NCBI RefSeq assembly: GCF_000281955.1
Contig: NZ_AKKF01000140.1
Location: forward strand, 1-64,000
From: Caulobacter sp. AP07
GTDB lineage: Bacteria > Pseudomonadota > Alphaproteobacteria > Caulobacterales > Caulobacteraceae
Length of the DNA: 64,000 nucleotides
Direction of reading: 5' to 3'
Each line of letters begins with the position of its first letter. The first letter of the stretch is position 1. The notes beneath the pieces were generated by a model that was not told where the DNA came from, ran no database searches, and was given only the letters and a program-made list of their open reading frames with translations. The position numbers and the translations under genes were made by a program. Below, one piece after another: positions 1 through 6,851 of this stretch.

Positions 1-61
1 AGTGGACGAGGTCGAAGCGATCCGGTCCTCGGAGCTCCAGGGCGTAGCGTTCAAGCGCCAT
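1..61 (-). CDS. 5' end of an unidentified prophage gene (runs off the left edge)
   Basis: A reading frame starts with ATG at 61-59 on the minus strand and stays open to the window edge; the twenty visible residues begin MALERYALELRG. A strong Shine-Dalgarno (GGAGGG) sits a few bases upstream, around 66-72. The start overlaps the last codons of the upstream endonuclease relic, whose TGA is at 53-51. This is the usual arrangement in tightly packed phage genes. Too little is visible to assign a function. The frame and ribosome-binding site are seen directly; that it is a prophage gene is inferred from its neighbours. Confidence 0.45.
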   Translation of the reverse strand, partial: MALERYALELRGPDRFDLVH

Positions 62-254
62 CCCGCCCTCCCTGCTGGTCCAGAGCCGCGCGGCCGGCGG
101 GGATGAGGTGCCGCCATATCTTGCCCGTTTGAATTTGAAGGCAGGTGATGCGCGATACCCCATACATGCGCGCAAAGGCGCGGCGCCCAAGGCGTTTAGA
201 AAGGATATCGCGTGCCTGCTCCTCGGTGAGCTTCGAGCTTCCGTGGGCAGAGCC
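51..254 (-). pseudogene. C-terminal relic of an HNH homing endonuclease (helix-turn-helix tail)
   Basis: The last 65 or so codons of a minus-strand frame read GSAHGSSKLTEEQARDIL, then a segment with MYGVSR and KIWRHL. This matches the C-terminal DNA-binding tail that follows the HNH nuclease domain in many phage homing endonucleases (pattern: G..HG..KLTEEQ..I, then YGVS....I..GK.W.H). No HNH residues (H-N-H/N) occur upstream: from about 255 the frame becomes an antisense shadow of a plus-strand phage gene. The endonuclease is therefore truncated at its N-terminus, probably by deletion or recombination at about 250-260. The family match is from memory of the motif, and the truncation point is inferred. 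Confidence 0.55.
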
Positions 255-260
255 TAGAGC

Positions 261-1097
261 ATGCGCCAGGGCATTTCCCAAGCCGACCTGCAGCGCCTCG
301 AAAGCTCTCTGACCACGGACATCTATAACAACGCCGAGCGCCTGGCCGGACCGCAGGCCAAGACCAACCTGCAGCGCGCGGACCGCTTCTATCGCCTCGG
401 CTCGCAGCGCATTAACGGCGCTCTCCAGAGCTTCGTGGGCAAGGGCGCACCCAAGGCCGGCGAGTCTACCTATGATGTCGTCGTTCGGGCTGCGAGCGAC
501 AAGGGCGGGGCAGATCTTGCCCGCTTGTCGGCTTTGAAGAAGTCGCTCCAGCCTCACGAGTGGAGCGACGTCGCCGCATCGGCCGTCCAGCGTCTTGGCG
601 GGGCCGATGGCGAAGCGTTCTCGATCCACAAGTTCGTGACTGGCCTGGAAGGGCTTTCACCTGGGGGCAAGGACGTGCTGTTCGGCAAGGGTCCGCTTCG
701 TGCCGAACTGGAAAACCTGCAGCGCGTCGCGACCCGGATCAAGGCCGTGGAGAAGGGCGCGAACATGTCAAATTCCGGCGTGAACGTGCAAAACGCCGTG
801 TCGCTCAGCCAAGCCTTCAATCCAGTAGCCTGGAAGGTTCTGGGTTCGATGGCCCTGTCCGGTGAGGCGATGACCAACCCCGCTGTCGTGCGCTGGATCG
901 CCAATATCAGCTCAGCGCGAACGCCGGCCGCGCTGTCGTCGGCGATCGGCCGGCTGAATGCCGCCGCCAAGAACAACCGCCATCTGGTGGCCCTCGCCGA
1001 AGCCGTGTCGATCGCGTCGGAGAAGTCGCGCGAATACGTCGAGGATCAAAAGGCCAAGCGGATCGCTGCGCCTACAGCTCGTGCCGGCGGCCAATGA
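261..1097 (+). CDS. Probable prophage virion protein, C-terminal part (278 aa)
   Basis: A Lys/Ala/Ser-rich, soluble, largely helical protein with no recognised enzyme motif. It resembles the C-terminal regions of large phage internal or tail-tip proteins: an Asn/Ala-rich stretch around residues 170-185 precedes a hydrophobic segment (NPVAWKVLGSMALSG) and a final helical domain. A stop codon lies in frame at 255-257 and only weak ribosome-binding sequence precedes the ATG at 261. It directly abuts the endonuclease relic. The real gene probably once began further left, so this would be a 3' remnant or a re-initiated product. It lies upstream of the tail spike and lysis genes. Function is inferred from position only. 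Confidence 0.5.
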   Translation: MRQGISQADLQRLESSLTTDIYNNAERLAGPQAKTNLQRADRFYRLGSQRINGALQSFVGKGAPKAGESTYDVVVRAASDKGGADLARLSALKKSLQPHEWSDVAASAVQRLGGADGEAFSIHKFVTGLEGLSPGGKDVLFGKGPLRAELENLQRVATRIKAVEKGANMSNSGVNVQNAVSLSQAFNPVAWKVLGSMALSGEAMTNPAVVRWIANISSARTPAALSSAIGRLNAAAKNNRHLVALAEAVSIASEKSREYVEDQKAKRIAAPTARAGGQ

Positions 1098-1401
1098 TCC
1101 GCTCGCGCAGATCGTCGGCGGCCTCTTGCGAAACCCGCTGGTGAAGGGACTTCCAGAACCAGTCCGAAAGGCGATGGATGGGCCACTGGAAGGCGGCAAT
1201 GATCACGGCGACCACCCTCATGGCCGGCTCGTCGGCCTGAAGCGCAAACATCGCCGTGACCCAGATCGCCAAAAGGCAGGGCGCGAAGGCGATGAGCCGG
1301 GGCAGGGGATGATACGGCTGGCGCCAGCGCTCGCGGCGCTTGGGGCTGATCTCTTCATATTCCGCGTCGATGACGGGCAGCGCTTCTGAGTTTGATCGCA
1401 T
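1072..1401 (-). CDS. Small membrane protein of the prophage (109 aa)
   Basis: A minus-strand frame from the ATG at 1401 (a TTG at 1419 is the alternative start) to a stop at 1072. The N-terminal 35 residues are polar and acidic (VIDAEYEEISPKRRERW). Two hydrophobic segments follow, about residues 40-60 and 68-85 (LIAFAPCLLAIWVTAMFAL, then MRVVAVIIAAFQW), and then a charged tail ending RRHEL. It converges on the virion gene and overlaps its 3' end by 26 bp. Topology and residue use look protein-like, whereas the opposing plus-strand frame is Arg/Pro-rich and shadow-like. No ribosome-binding site is obvious. Function unknown; a superinfection or membrane protein is possible but speculative. Confidence 0.5.
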   Translation of the reverse strand: MRSNSEALPVIDAEYEEISPKRRERWRQPYHPLPRLIAFAPCLLAIWVTAMFALQADEPAMRVVAVIIAAFQWPIHRLSDWFWKSLHQRVSQEAADDLRERIIGRRHEL

Positions 1402-1483
1402 GACGCGAGCATACACCAAGCCAGACTAGGCGAACAGGGTTCAGCGCGGACTGACCTGGAGCCCACTTTTCAGAACATCAGCA

Positions 1484-1514
1484 AGGCCCCCGGTTCTCCG
1501 GCGGGCCTTTTTTC
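1484..1514 (+). terminator. Rho-independent terminator before the tail spike gene
   Basis: AAGGCCC at 1484-1490 pairs with GGGCCTT at 1503-1509, with an inner CGG/CCG pair around a TTCT loop, followed by a run of T to 1513. It would end plus-strand transcripts from the upstream virion genes. Confidence 0.8.
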
Positions 1515-1527
1515 GTGGAGCCCGCCC

Positions 1528-3570
1528 TTGGCTGGTCAACTCATGACCCAACCGCTGGTTCAGCAGTTGGACAGCAACGCCAATCCGGTCTCTGGGGCCG
1601 CGTTCTACTTCTATCTCAGCGGCACGACGACGCCGACGCCGGTCTACGCCGACGCGGCCCTGACCACGCCGCTGACCCAGCCGGTGGTCGCCGACGCCTC
1701 GGGCCGGATGCCGAACGTCTACTACAACTCCGACCTGTCCTACCGCCTGGTCATCAAGTCGGAGCCCGGCGGCACGACGATCCGAGACATCGACCCGTTC
1801 AATCCGGCGATCAACCTGGTGTCGCTCGGCGCTCAGCGGGTCCTCTACGCCGACATCATGATGGAGCCGTATGCGTCGTTGATCGTCGGCAACGACATCA
1901 CGGCGGCTGTCCAGGCCGCAGTCGATCAGGCAAAAATCGTCCGCCTACCTGACGGCGCTAACTGGATCTGCGGTTTCGTAAATATCACCCTCAACGAGAC
2001 CTCGGTCACTGGGCCAGGCAGCCAAAAATGCAATCTCACGCGCCCCAGTGGATCGAACAACTGGATGTTCTATGCAAGCGGCGTCGACGACCTCAGCTTC
2101 TCGGGCTTCTCGACCGATGGCAACCCGGCCGGGAACGCCCTGTCTGGTGCCCATGCTGGGATCAGGCTGGAGAACTGCGACCGGCCGACCATCACCAACG
2201 TGGGCGGCAGTGGTTGGTACGGCACCTATCTTGGCGATCCTGTCGGCGCAGCCTTCTCGGTTTCCAGCGGCGTTGGCGGACGCTTCGACAGCAACCTGAC
2301 CTTTGAGTGTGGCGATGGACTTGTGGTCGCCGACCAAGCGGGGGCTAGCGACAGCAACAGTATATACACCAATACCCGCCGGTTCGGTCTTCTGGTCGAC
2401 AACTGCGACGGCTTCCGCGACTACAACATCACCGCCAACGGCAACGCCGCGACCCTGTCCAGCGGTGGCGGCATCGCCATCCTCAATAGCGACGACTGTG
2501 AGAGCCATAGCCCGTCTTGTGGCAGCAATGTCCTAGGCCCCGGCAAGCAGATCAGTGGTTGCAACCGCTATCGCCAGTTTGGCGGCCGGTACGATGGTAA
2601 TGGCACGGCCTCTAACGGTGATGGCTTGGCCATCTATAACTCTCCTGATTGCCGCATTTATGGCGGCTCGGGCGCCTCGAATAAGACGCGCGGTCTCTCA
2701 ATCGACAGCGGAAGTGATGGCAGTAAAGCGTTCGGATTCGACGCAACCGACAATGATGACGTTGACCTGCACGTCTTCCGCAGCGCCAATGTGGCACTGA
2801 TCGACTGCACCGGCGAGACCTCGCGCGTGGACGATTCCGGTGTGTTGCAGGCGGCGGCGGTGGCCTCAGGAGGTGCTGGATATACCGTTGGTGACGTCCT
2901 GTCGCTGACCAGCGGTAGGGGTGGCGTCGCGCCTCAGGTGACGGTGGCGACCGCGCCTGCTGGCGTCATCGCCACCGTCACCGTTACCCGCGGTGGCGAC
3001 TGGTGGGATCGCCCGAGCAACCCCGCGTCGTTCTCAGGCGGAACCGGAGCGGGCGCGACCTTCAACCTGACTTGGCTGGGGGCGGGTACCAACCTCTGCG
3101 CCGGCTTTACACGCTCCGGCGGCGGTGAAGGCGAGACCATGAAGGTGGCGGGCGGGTTCACCTCGCCATCGATGCGTCTGGACCGCTGGAAAGGCACGCT
3201 TAGCGACACGGCGAGCGCGCTGAAATCGGCCGACGGTTGCGATAGCGTGACGGTTCCGCTGACCCTGTTGACGCTCGCCGCGAGTTGGGTCGCCTTCGAT
3301 CCGGCCTGGCAGGCGCCCGCCTATTTCAAGGACGCCGAGGGCTGGGTTCACTTGGTCGGCACGATGAAAAACGGCACCACGACGTCAGGAACCGTCATCG
3401 GAACCCTTCCGACGGGTTTCCATCCGGCAAACACCGTCGGCCCCTGGCAAACATTCGGTGTGGGAGCGAGTGTGTCGTTGTATGTCGACAGCGCCGGCCA
3501 GATCATCGCGCAATCGGCCCTGAACGCTACCCGAACCGCCTTGGACGGGATCAAGTTCAAGGCAGCTTAG
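1528..3570 (+). CDS. Phage tail spike / tail fibre with beta-helix body (680 aa)
   Basis: The first 75 residues have the usual virion-binding head of podophage tail fibres: MTQPLVQQLDSNANPVSGA, then FYLSGTTTP, a 'YADAALTTPL' segment and 'ASGRMPNVYY'. Residues about 115-430 are Gly/Asn/Asp/Ser-rich short repeats (NCDRPTITNV, NCDGFRDYNI, NSPDCRIYGG) typical of a right-handed beta-helix of the pectate-lyase type. A Gly-rich linker and a beta-sandwich-like C-terminus follow. The start is ambiguous: TTG 1528 has a GGAG seven bases upstream, and ATG 1543 is in frame five codons later. Two genes before lysis, it is probably the receptor-binding and capsule- or polysaccharide-degrading protein. Substrate unknown. 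Confidence 0.85.
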   Translation: MAGQLMTQPLVQQLDSNANPVSGAAFYFYLSGTTTPTPVYADAALTTPLTQPVVADASGRMPNVYYNSDLSYRLVIKSEPGGTTIRDIDPFNPAINLVSLGAQRVLYADIMMEPYASLIVGNDITAAVQAAVDQAKIVRLPDGANWICGFVNITLNETSVTGPGSQKCNLTRPSGSNNWMFYASGVDDLSFSGFSTDGNPAGNALSGAHAGIRLENCDRPTITNVGGSGWYGTYLGDPVGAAFSVSSGVGGRFDSNLTFECGDGLVVADQAGASDSNSIYTNTRRFGLLVDNCDGFRDYNITANGNAATLSSGGGIAILNSDDCESHSPSCGSNVLGPGKQISGCNRYRQFGGRYDGNGTASNGDGLAIYNSPDCRIYGGSGASNKTRGLSIDSGSDGSKAFGFDATDNDDVDLHVFRSANVALIDCTGETSRVDDSGVLQAAAVASGGAGYTVGDVLSLTSGRGGVAPQVTVATAPAGVIATVTVTRGGDWWDRPSNPASFSGGTGAGATFNLTWLGAGTNLCAGFTRSGGGEGETMKVAGGFTSPSMRLDRWKGTLSDTASALKSADGCDSVTVPLTLLTLAASWVAFDPAWQAPAYFKDAEGWVHLVGTMKNGTTTSGTVIGTLPTGFHPANTVGPWQTFGVGASVSLYVDSAGQIIAQSALNATRTALDGIKFKAA

Positions 3571-3605
3571 CTTCCCCCCAGATTCTTGGTATGGTAGAGT
3601 GAGGT

Positions 3606-4199
3606 ATGATCACCTTTTGGGGCGATAGCTTCTGGGACGGACCGCCGGGCAACGGCTACATTCCGCCGATCCTAAGCGGTCTCATTGACGCCGACCTGCG
3701 AAACACCGGAAAAGCCGGAGCATCTACGGACGCCACCCTGGAGATGATGCGATCCCGGCCGGACCTATTGCCAGGCATCGCCTTCTTCAGCATGGGTCGC
3801 TGTTGCTACAGCGTCGGACCCGATAAGATCGCGGATGACTACGCAGCGGCGTTTGACCTCCTTGGCCACGACCGGTTGTTCGTCATCCCGATGACGAAAA
3901 CGCGGCGGCGCGGCACTTCCAGCTTCGATCTCTGCGAAGCCATCGACGACCGTCTCCGCGACCTGGCTGGCGACCGCTTCCTCGACACCCAGGGCCACCT
4001 GATCGTTAATGGTCTGCGCCTGGCCGGCATCGCACCGACCCGCCGCGACGAGCGTGATATCGAGGGCGGCATTATCCCGGCCTCGTTGCGCTGCGACGCG
4101 ATCCACAACAACTTGATCGCTAACGGCCTAGTCGCCCACCTCATCGCTGACCGGCTTGTAGATTTAGGCTGGGTCGCTCGTCGCTCAGAGGCGGCCTAG
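3606..4199 (+). CDS. SGNH/GDSL-type hydrolase of the prophage tail module (197 aa)
   Basis: The N-terminus ITFWGDSFWDG contains the block-I GDS motif with the catalytic Ser at residue 8. Near the C-terminus CDAIHNN supplies the D-x-x-H of block V, completing an SGNH catalytic set. Full length for a small single-domain esterase, with no signal peptide. The ATG is preceded by GAGGT. It lies 35 bp after the tail spike and is followed by a terminator, so the two probably form one transcript. The likely role is deacetylation or de-esterification of host surface polysaccharide during adsorption. The fold call is well supported by the motifs; the role is inferred from context. Confidence 0.75.
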   Translation: MITFWGDSFWDGPPGNGYIPPILSGLIDADLRNTGKAGASTDATLEMMRSRPDLLPGIAFFSMGRCCYSVGPDKIADDYAAAFDLLGHDRLFVIPMTKTRRRGTSSFDLCEAIDDRLRDLAGDRFLDTQGHLIVNGLRLAGIAPTRRDERDIEGGIIPASLRCDAIHNNLIANGLVAHLIADRLVDLGWVARRSEAA

Positions 4200-4247
4200 G
4201 TTCCGAGTCTGGCCGCCCAGCCTTCTACCACCACAAACCTTCATTCA

Positions 4248-4274
4248 GCCCGCCCTCACCGGCGGGCTTTTTCT
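4248..4274 (+). terminator. Rho-independent terminator between tail module and lysis cassette
   Basis: A perfect 7-bp stem, GCCCGCC (4248-4254) with GGCGGGC (4261-4267), a 6-base loop and five T residues. It separates the tail transcript from the lysis genes, though readthrough into them is possible. Confidence 0.85.
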
Positions 4275-4288
4275 TGCCTGGAGCTGCC

Positions 4289-4597
4289 ATGGTCGCCGAA
4301 ACCGCACAACCCATCATGTCGGAGCTTCGGCGCGGCGAACGTCGCATCGAGTGGGGCGCAGCCGCCCTGCTGTTCGCCCTGCTTGTTCAAACCGCAGGAA
4401 TCGTCTGGTGGGGGGCTCGGATCGATACGCGGGTGTCGCAGGTCGAGCAGAAACTTGGGGCCAGCGCTTCAGCCGGAGAGACCATCGCCCGGCTCGATGA
4501 GCGGACAACGTCGATGCTGACCACGCTGGACCGGATCGACCGACGCCTGACAGCGACGGAAGAGCGCCAAGCGGCCCGCGAAGGGTACGGTCGATGA
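4289..4597 (+). CDS. Single-TM coiled-coil lysis-cassette protein (102 aa)
   Basis: The ATG at 4289 has a GGAG five bases upstream. A charged N-terminus (ELRRGERRIEWG) leads to one transmembrane helix (AAALLFALLVQTAGIVWWG, residues about 30-48). A heptad-like periplasmic or cytoplasmic helix follows, rich in Asp/Arg/Glu/Thr (RVSQVEQKLG ... TTLDRIDRRLTATEERQ). Its stop overlaps the start of the holin candidate (ATGA at 4594-4597), so the two are translationally coupled. Proteins of this layout commonly precede phage holins and may modulate them. No specific family was recognised. Confidence 0.7.
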   Translation: MVAETAQPIMSELRRGERRIEWGAAALLFALLVQTAGIVWWGARIDTRVSQVEQKLGASASAGETIARLDERTTSMLTTLDRIDRRLTATEERQAAREGYGR

Positions 4598-4866
4598 CCC
4601 GTGACTACCGCACCCTCGACGCGATCGTGGTCTGCGCCTGCCTTCTGATGCTGGGCGGCGCCGGCTTGGCCCTCGTCTACGTCACCATTCCGCAGGCCAA
4701 CCTGCCGATCTTCGCGGCCCTGGTGTCTGGAACGGTCGGCGGAGCGCTCGGCCTCTACACCGGCGCTCGGTGGGGCAACAAGAAGCCGAGTTCCGAGGAC
4801 CCCGCCGCCTCGCCGCCTAGCGTCGCGGCATCTCCGGTCCCGGCCGTTGAGGAGGCTAAGCCATGA
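4594..4866 (+). CDS. Putative holin (90 aa, two TM segments)
   Basis: Two hydrophobic helices at residues about 9-30 (AIVVCACLLMLGGAGLALVYV) and 38-56 (LPIFAALVSGTVGGALGLYTG) are joined by a short loop and followed by a Pro/Ala/Ser-rich, mildly acidic C-terminal tail. It is coupled by ATGA to the gene before and again to the endolysin after it (ATGA at 4863-4866). Size, topology and position immediately upstream of the lysozyme fit a class II-like holin, which would form the inner-membrane lesion that releases the endolysin. Sequence family not identified; assignment rests on context. Confidence 0.7.
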   Translation: MTRDYRTLDAIVVCACLLMLGGAGLALVYVTIPQANLPIFAALVSGTVGGALGLYTGARWGNKKPSSEDPAASPPSVAASPVPAVEEAKP

Positions 4867-5309
4867 CTCCGTCGCCAAAGATCATCACCTTCATCCAGGG
4901 CTACGAGAAGTGCCGCCTCAAGGCGTACATGCCGACTCCGAATGATCGTCCGACGCTGGGCTGGGGATCGACCGGACCTGACATCCGCATGGGCATGAAG
5001 TGGACCCAGGTGCAAGCCGATGAGCGGTTCGCGCGCGACCTGGCGCGGTTCGGCGGTCAGGTGTCCGCACTTCTCGGCTCTGCGCCGACGACCCAGGATC
5101 AGTATGACGCCTTGGTCAGCTTCGCCTACAATGTCGGGTATGGCGACGGAGGGCTGAAAACCTCCACCCTCCTGCGGATGCACAAGGCCGGCGACTATGC
5201 CGACGCGGCCCTGCAGTTCGCCCGCTGGGACAAGCAGGCCGGAAAGTCGCTCGCGGGCCTGACCAAGCGCCGCGCCGCCGAGGCCGCCATCTACCGCGGC
5301 GGTGCGTGA
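4863..5309 (+). CDS. Phage endolysin, glycoside hydrolase family 24 lysozyme (148 aa)
   Basis: The sequence has the T4-lysozyme-type active-site region: GYEKCRLKAY with the catalytic Glu at residue 15, followed by PTLGWGST containing the conserved Thr (residue 31). The middle acid of the E-D-T triad is not in its usual register; Asp28 is the nearest candidate. 'DQYDALVSFAYNVGYG' and 'GLTKRRAAEAAIY' are typical GH24 C-terminal-lobe motifs. There is no signal peptide or SAR helix, so release depends on the holin. Length is normal for the family. Its stop overlaps the start of a mini-ORF (TGATG at 5307-5311). Confidence 0.92.
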   Translation: MTPSPKIITFIQGYEKCRLKAYMPTPNDRPTLGWGSTGPDIRMGMKWTQVQADERFARDLARFGGQVSALLGSAPTTQDQYDALVSFAYNVGYGDGGLKTSTLLRMHKAGDYADAALQFARWDKQAGKSLAGLTKRRAAEAAIYRGGA

Positions 5310-5380
5310 TGCCCTCGTTCCTGATCCCGATCATCATGTGGCGTGTGATGCTGGACATCGTGTTCGGAGCCCGGCCGTGA
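5309..5380 (+). CDS. 23-residue membrane-like mini-ORF coupling endolysin to Rz
   Basis: ATG at 5309 overlaps the endolysin stop (TGATG), and the TGA at 5378-5380 overlaps the GTG start of Rz (GTGA). The encoded peptide, MPSFLIPIIMWRVMLDIVFG plus three residues, is hydrophobic and could span the membrane. The exact double overlap suggests that it is translated, either as a real peptide or as a coupling device that delivers ribosomes to Rz. No homologue is known to me. The frame is seen directly; function is inference. Confidence 0.4.
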   Translation: MPSFLIPIIMWRVMLDIVFGARP

Positions 5381-5949
5381 TTGCTCTACTCGCTGCCGCA
5401 TGGGCCTTCCTCAAATCCCCCATCGGCCGCTGGGTCTGCGTCGCTCTCGTCGTCGCTGGAATGCTCTTCGCTGTCCGCGCGGAGGGCTACAGGGCCGGGA
5501 AGGCTGACACGTTGGCCGCTGAGGCCCAGCGGGTCGCCGAGGCCGTCCAGCGCGTCGCCAAGGTCGAGAAGGCCGGTCAAGCCATCACCGCGGAAGTCGG
5601 CGAGACGCTGACGGCCACGAAGGTCGAGATCCAATACCGGACCAAACTGCAGATCGAAAAGGTGATCGAATATGTCCCTGTTGAAAGCGATCGTGCTTGC
5701 ATCGTCGGTTCTGGCGCTCTGCGCCTGCACGACCACGCCTTCTCTGGTCTGCCCGGCCTTCCCAGCGGCGCCGGTGGACCTGTCCAAGCCGATTCCGGAG
5801 TACCGCTCTCCGCGCTTGTCGCCGACGACGTCGAGTTCGCAGGGACCGCCTATTCCTGGAAAGCTGAAGCTGTAGCCTGGCGCGACTGGTACCGCCGTCA
5901 GGCCGATCTCCACAGCAAGACCATCAAGGCGCCAGACCCGACGCCCTGA
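5377..5949 (+). CDS. Rz-like inner-membrane spanin (190 aa)
   Basis: The best start is GTG 5377, preceded by CGGAG with seven bases of spacing. A transmembrane helix (residues about 15-30, WVCVALVVAGMLFAV) leads into a long charged periplasmic helix (GYRAGKADTLAAEAQRV ... VEKAGQAITAEVGETLTA), and later a Trp-rich C-terminal region (YSWKAEAVAWRDWYRRQ). This is the i-spanin layout, consistent with its position directly after the endolysin. It carries a second gene (Rz1) in another frame from 5672. With Rz1 it would fuse inner and outer membranes at the last step of lysis. Family call from architecture rather than close sequence identity. Confidence 0.8.
   Translation: MIALLAAAWAFLKSPIGRWVCVALVVAGMLFAVRAEGYRAGKADTLAAEAQRVAEAVQRVAKVEKAGQAITAEVGETLTATKVEIQYRTKLQIEKVIEYVPVESDRACIVGSGALRLHDHAFSGLPGLPSGAGGPVQADSGVPLSALVADDVEFAGTAYSWKAEAVAWRDWYRRQADLHSKTIKAPDPTP
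5672..5875 (+). CDS. Rz1-like outer-membrane spanin lipoprotein, nested in Rz (67 aa)
   Basis: Entirely embedded in the Rz gene in another frame. MSLLKAIVLASSVLALCACT is a lipoprotein signal peptide with lipobox L-C-A-C (modified Cys about residue 19). The mature part is short and proline/serine-rich (CPAFPAAPVDLSKPIPEY, SPTTSSSQGPPIPG). Those are the defining features of Rz1 o-spanins, which are often nested inside Rz. It would be anchored in the outer membrane and bind the C-terminus of Rz. The lipobox, Pro content and embedding are all seen directly. Confidence 0.85.
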   Translation: MSLLKAIVLASSVLALCACTTTPSLVCPAFPAAPVDLSKPIPEYRSPRLSPTTSSSQGPPIPGKLKL

Positions 5950-6003
5950 CCGCTCGCCGACCATGTTGTTGACGCCGACGACATGGTCCAGGCTTGAGCG
6001 ACC

Positions 6004-6043
6004 AACAGCTCCGCCGCTCCTTCGGGATGCGGCGGGGCTGTTT
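6004..6043 (+). terminator. Terminator at the end of the lysis cassette
   Basis: ACAGC and CCGCCGC (6005-6017) pair with GCGGCGG and GCTGT (6029-6041) around a loop containing TTCGGG, followed by TTT. An A-rich start (AACAGC) gives a weaker potential on the minus strand, where a small gene converges. Confidence 0.7.
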
Positions 6044-6050
6044 CTGCGTT

Positions 6051-6314
6051 TCAGGGGTGCTCGTCGGCCAGGCCTGACCAATAGGCCCGTGACGCAGCCA
6101 GAAACCGGGAGCGGGCAGAAGCCTTGTTCGCTGTCGTCTGGCGAACTGCGACGGCCTTGATCTTCGCGGCCTGCCGCTTTTGCCAGGCATACCAGTGAGC
6201 GCGGCCCTTGTGCTTGGCGCACTTCTTGGCGAACGAAGCTGCAGCTAGGCGTTCTCGTCCGTCGTGGTCATTCCGCTTGAGCGGCAATGGCTCCAGGTTT
6301 TTCCAGTTGATCAT
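6051..6314 (-). CDS. Small basic prophage protein (87 aa)
   Basis: ATG at 6314 is preceded by GAGGAAG. The protein is strongly basic and Ala-rich (FAKKCAKHKGRAHWYAWQKR, then AAKIKAVAVRQTTANKASAR). No membrane segment, metal motif or recognised fold. Its start lies 46 bp inside the end of the upstream minus-strand gene, so the two are probably co-transcribed. The charge suggests a nucleic-acid-associated protein, but this is a guess. Confidence 0.5.
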   Translation of the reverse strand: MINWKNLEPLPLKRNDHDGRERLAAASFAKKCAKHKGRAHWYAWQKRQAAKIKAVAVRQTTANKASARSRFLAASRAYWSGLADEHP

Positions 6315-6510
6315 CTTCCTCGGCTCTTCGCTGAATGTAGGCTTGCATCCCTGCGCACGACGCGTAGCGCCATGTTCTCGGGGCCTTCTCGGGCGATATG
6401 CCGTTGAACCTGCACAGCCAGCGAAACCCGGCGGCAGAATGCGGGTGATTGACGGCGTCGGCGGAAAAGCCGGTCTGCCGAAATTCCGCTGCGGTCGGGT
6501 GATCTTCCAT
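6268..6510 (-). CDS. Small hypothetical prophage protein (80 aa)
   Basis: From ATG 6510 (TTG 6516 is an alternative). The protein has mixed composition with aromatic and acidic residues (MEDHPTAAEFRQTGFSADAV, FRWLCRFNGI, IQRRAEEDDQ), unlike the Arg/Pro bias of shadow frames. No Shine-Dalgarno is visible. A -10-like TTAGAAT lies just upstream of the ATG, and an inverted repeat (AGCCTA at 6530-6535, TAGGCT at 6551-6556) sits in the promoter area. This suggests a separately regulated, possibly leaderless transcript. Function unknown. Confidence 0.5.
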   Translation of the reverse strand: MEDHPTAAEFRQTGFSADAVNHPHSAAGFRWLCRFNGISPEKAPRTWRYASCAGMQAYIQRRAEEDDQLEKPGAIAAQAE

Positions 6511-6577
6511 CCCCAAATTCTAACACGAAAGCCTAGATGTTCCAGAGAGATAGGCTATGCTCGTTTGGCTGCGTCGT

Positions 6578-6652
6578 TCCGGGTTAGCTCAGCAGGTAGA
6601 GCGCGGTCGCCGCAAGGTGGTTGAGGTCCCGGGTTCGAATCCCGCCTCGGCT
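6578..6652 (+). other. tRNA-like element 1 (probably decayed)
   Basis: A clear D-arm (TA, GCTC at 6587-6590, GAGC at 6599-6602) and a T-loop (CGGG-TTCGAAT-CCCG around 6630-6644) are spaced as in a tRNA. The anticodon arm (6604-6620) cannot form a five-pair stem. The 5' acceptor TCCGGGT pairs with the local 3' strand at only five positions, and no CCA follows. It is either a degenerate phage tRNA or part of a larger structured RNA shared with the second element at 6852-6941. Confidence 0.4.
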
Positions 6653-6660
6653 CGGCGCAG

Positions 6661-6851
6661 CACCTAAGACCTCTCCGGAGGCCGCCCGGGTTGATCGCTG
6701 GGCGTTAGTTCTCCCCGTGCCCAAGTCCTCTGCCTAGTCGCAGAAGACGAGGCGCAAGCCTACGGTGCGGGGACGGAGGGGCGGCAAGCGCTGGAGCAAA
6801 CGCAGGTAACCGGAAATCCGGTGACAGCGTCCAGGGGCCGCTCCTTACTGA
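6661..6851 (+). other. Structured non-coding stretch between the tRNA-like elements
   Basis: No convincing reading frame on either strand. The sequence is rich in short GC stems, for example CCGG-AAAT-CCGG-type pairing near 6810-6822 and complementary GAGGC/GCCTC-type blocks. It could be spacer between two decayed tRNAs or an RNA in its own right. I looked for group I intron and tmRNA hallmarks and could not establish either. Confidence 0.3.

Noticed and set aside
958-1389. Plus-strand 143-codon frame overlapping the small membrane protein gene
   Set aside because: Arg/Pro/Ser-biased and without a ribosome-binding site; the minus-strand frame has membrane segments and better composition.
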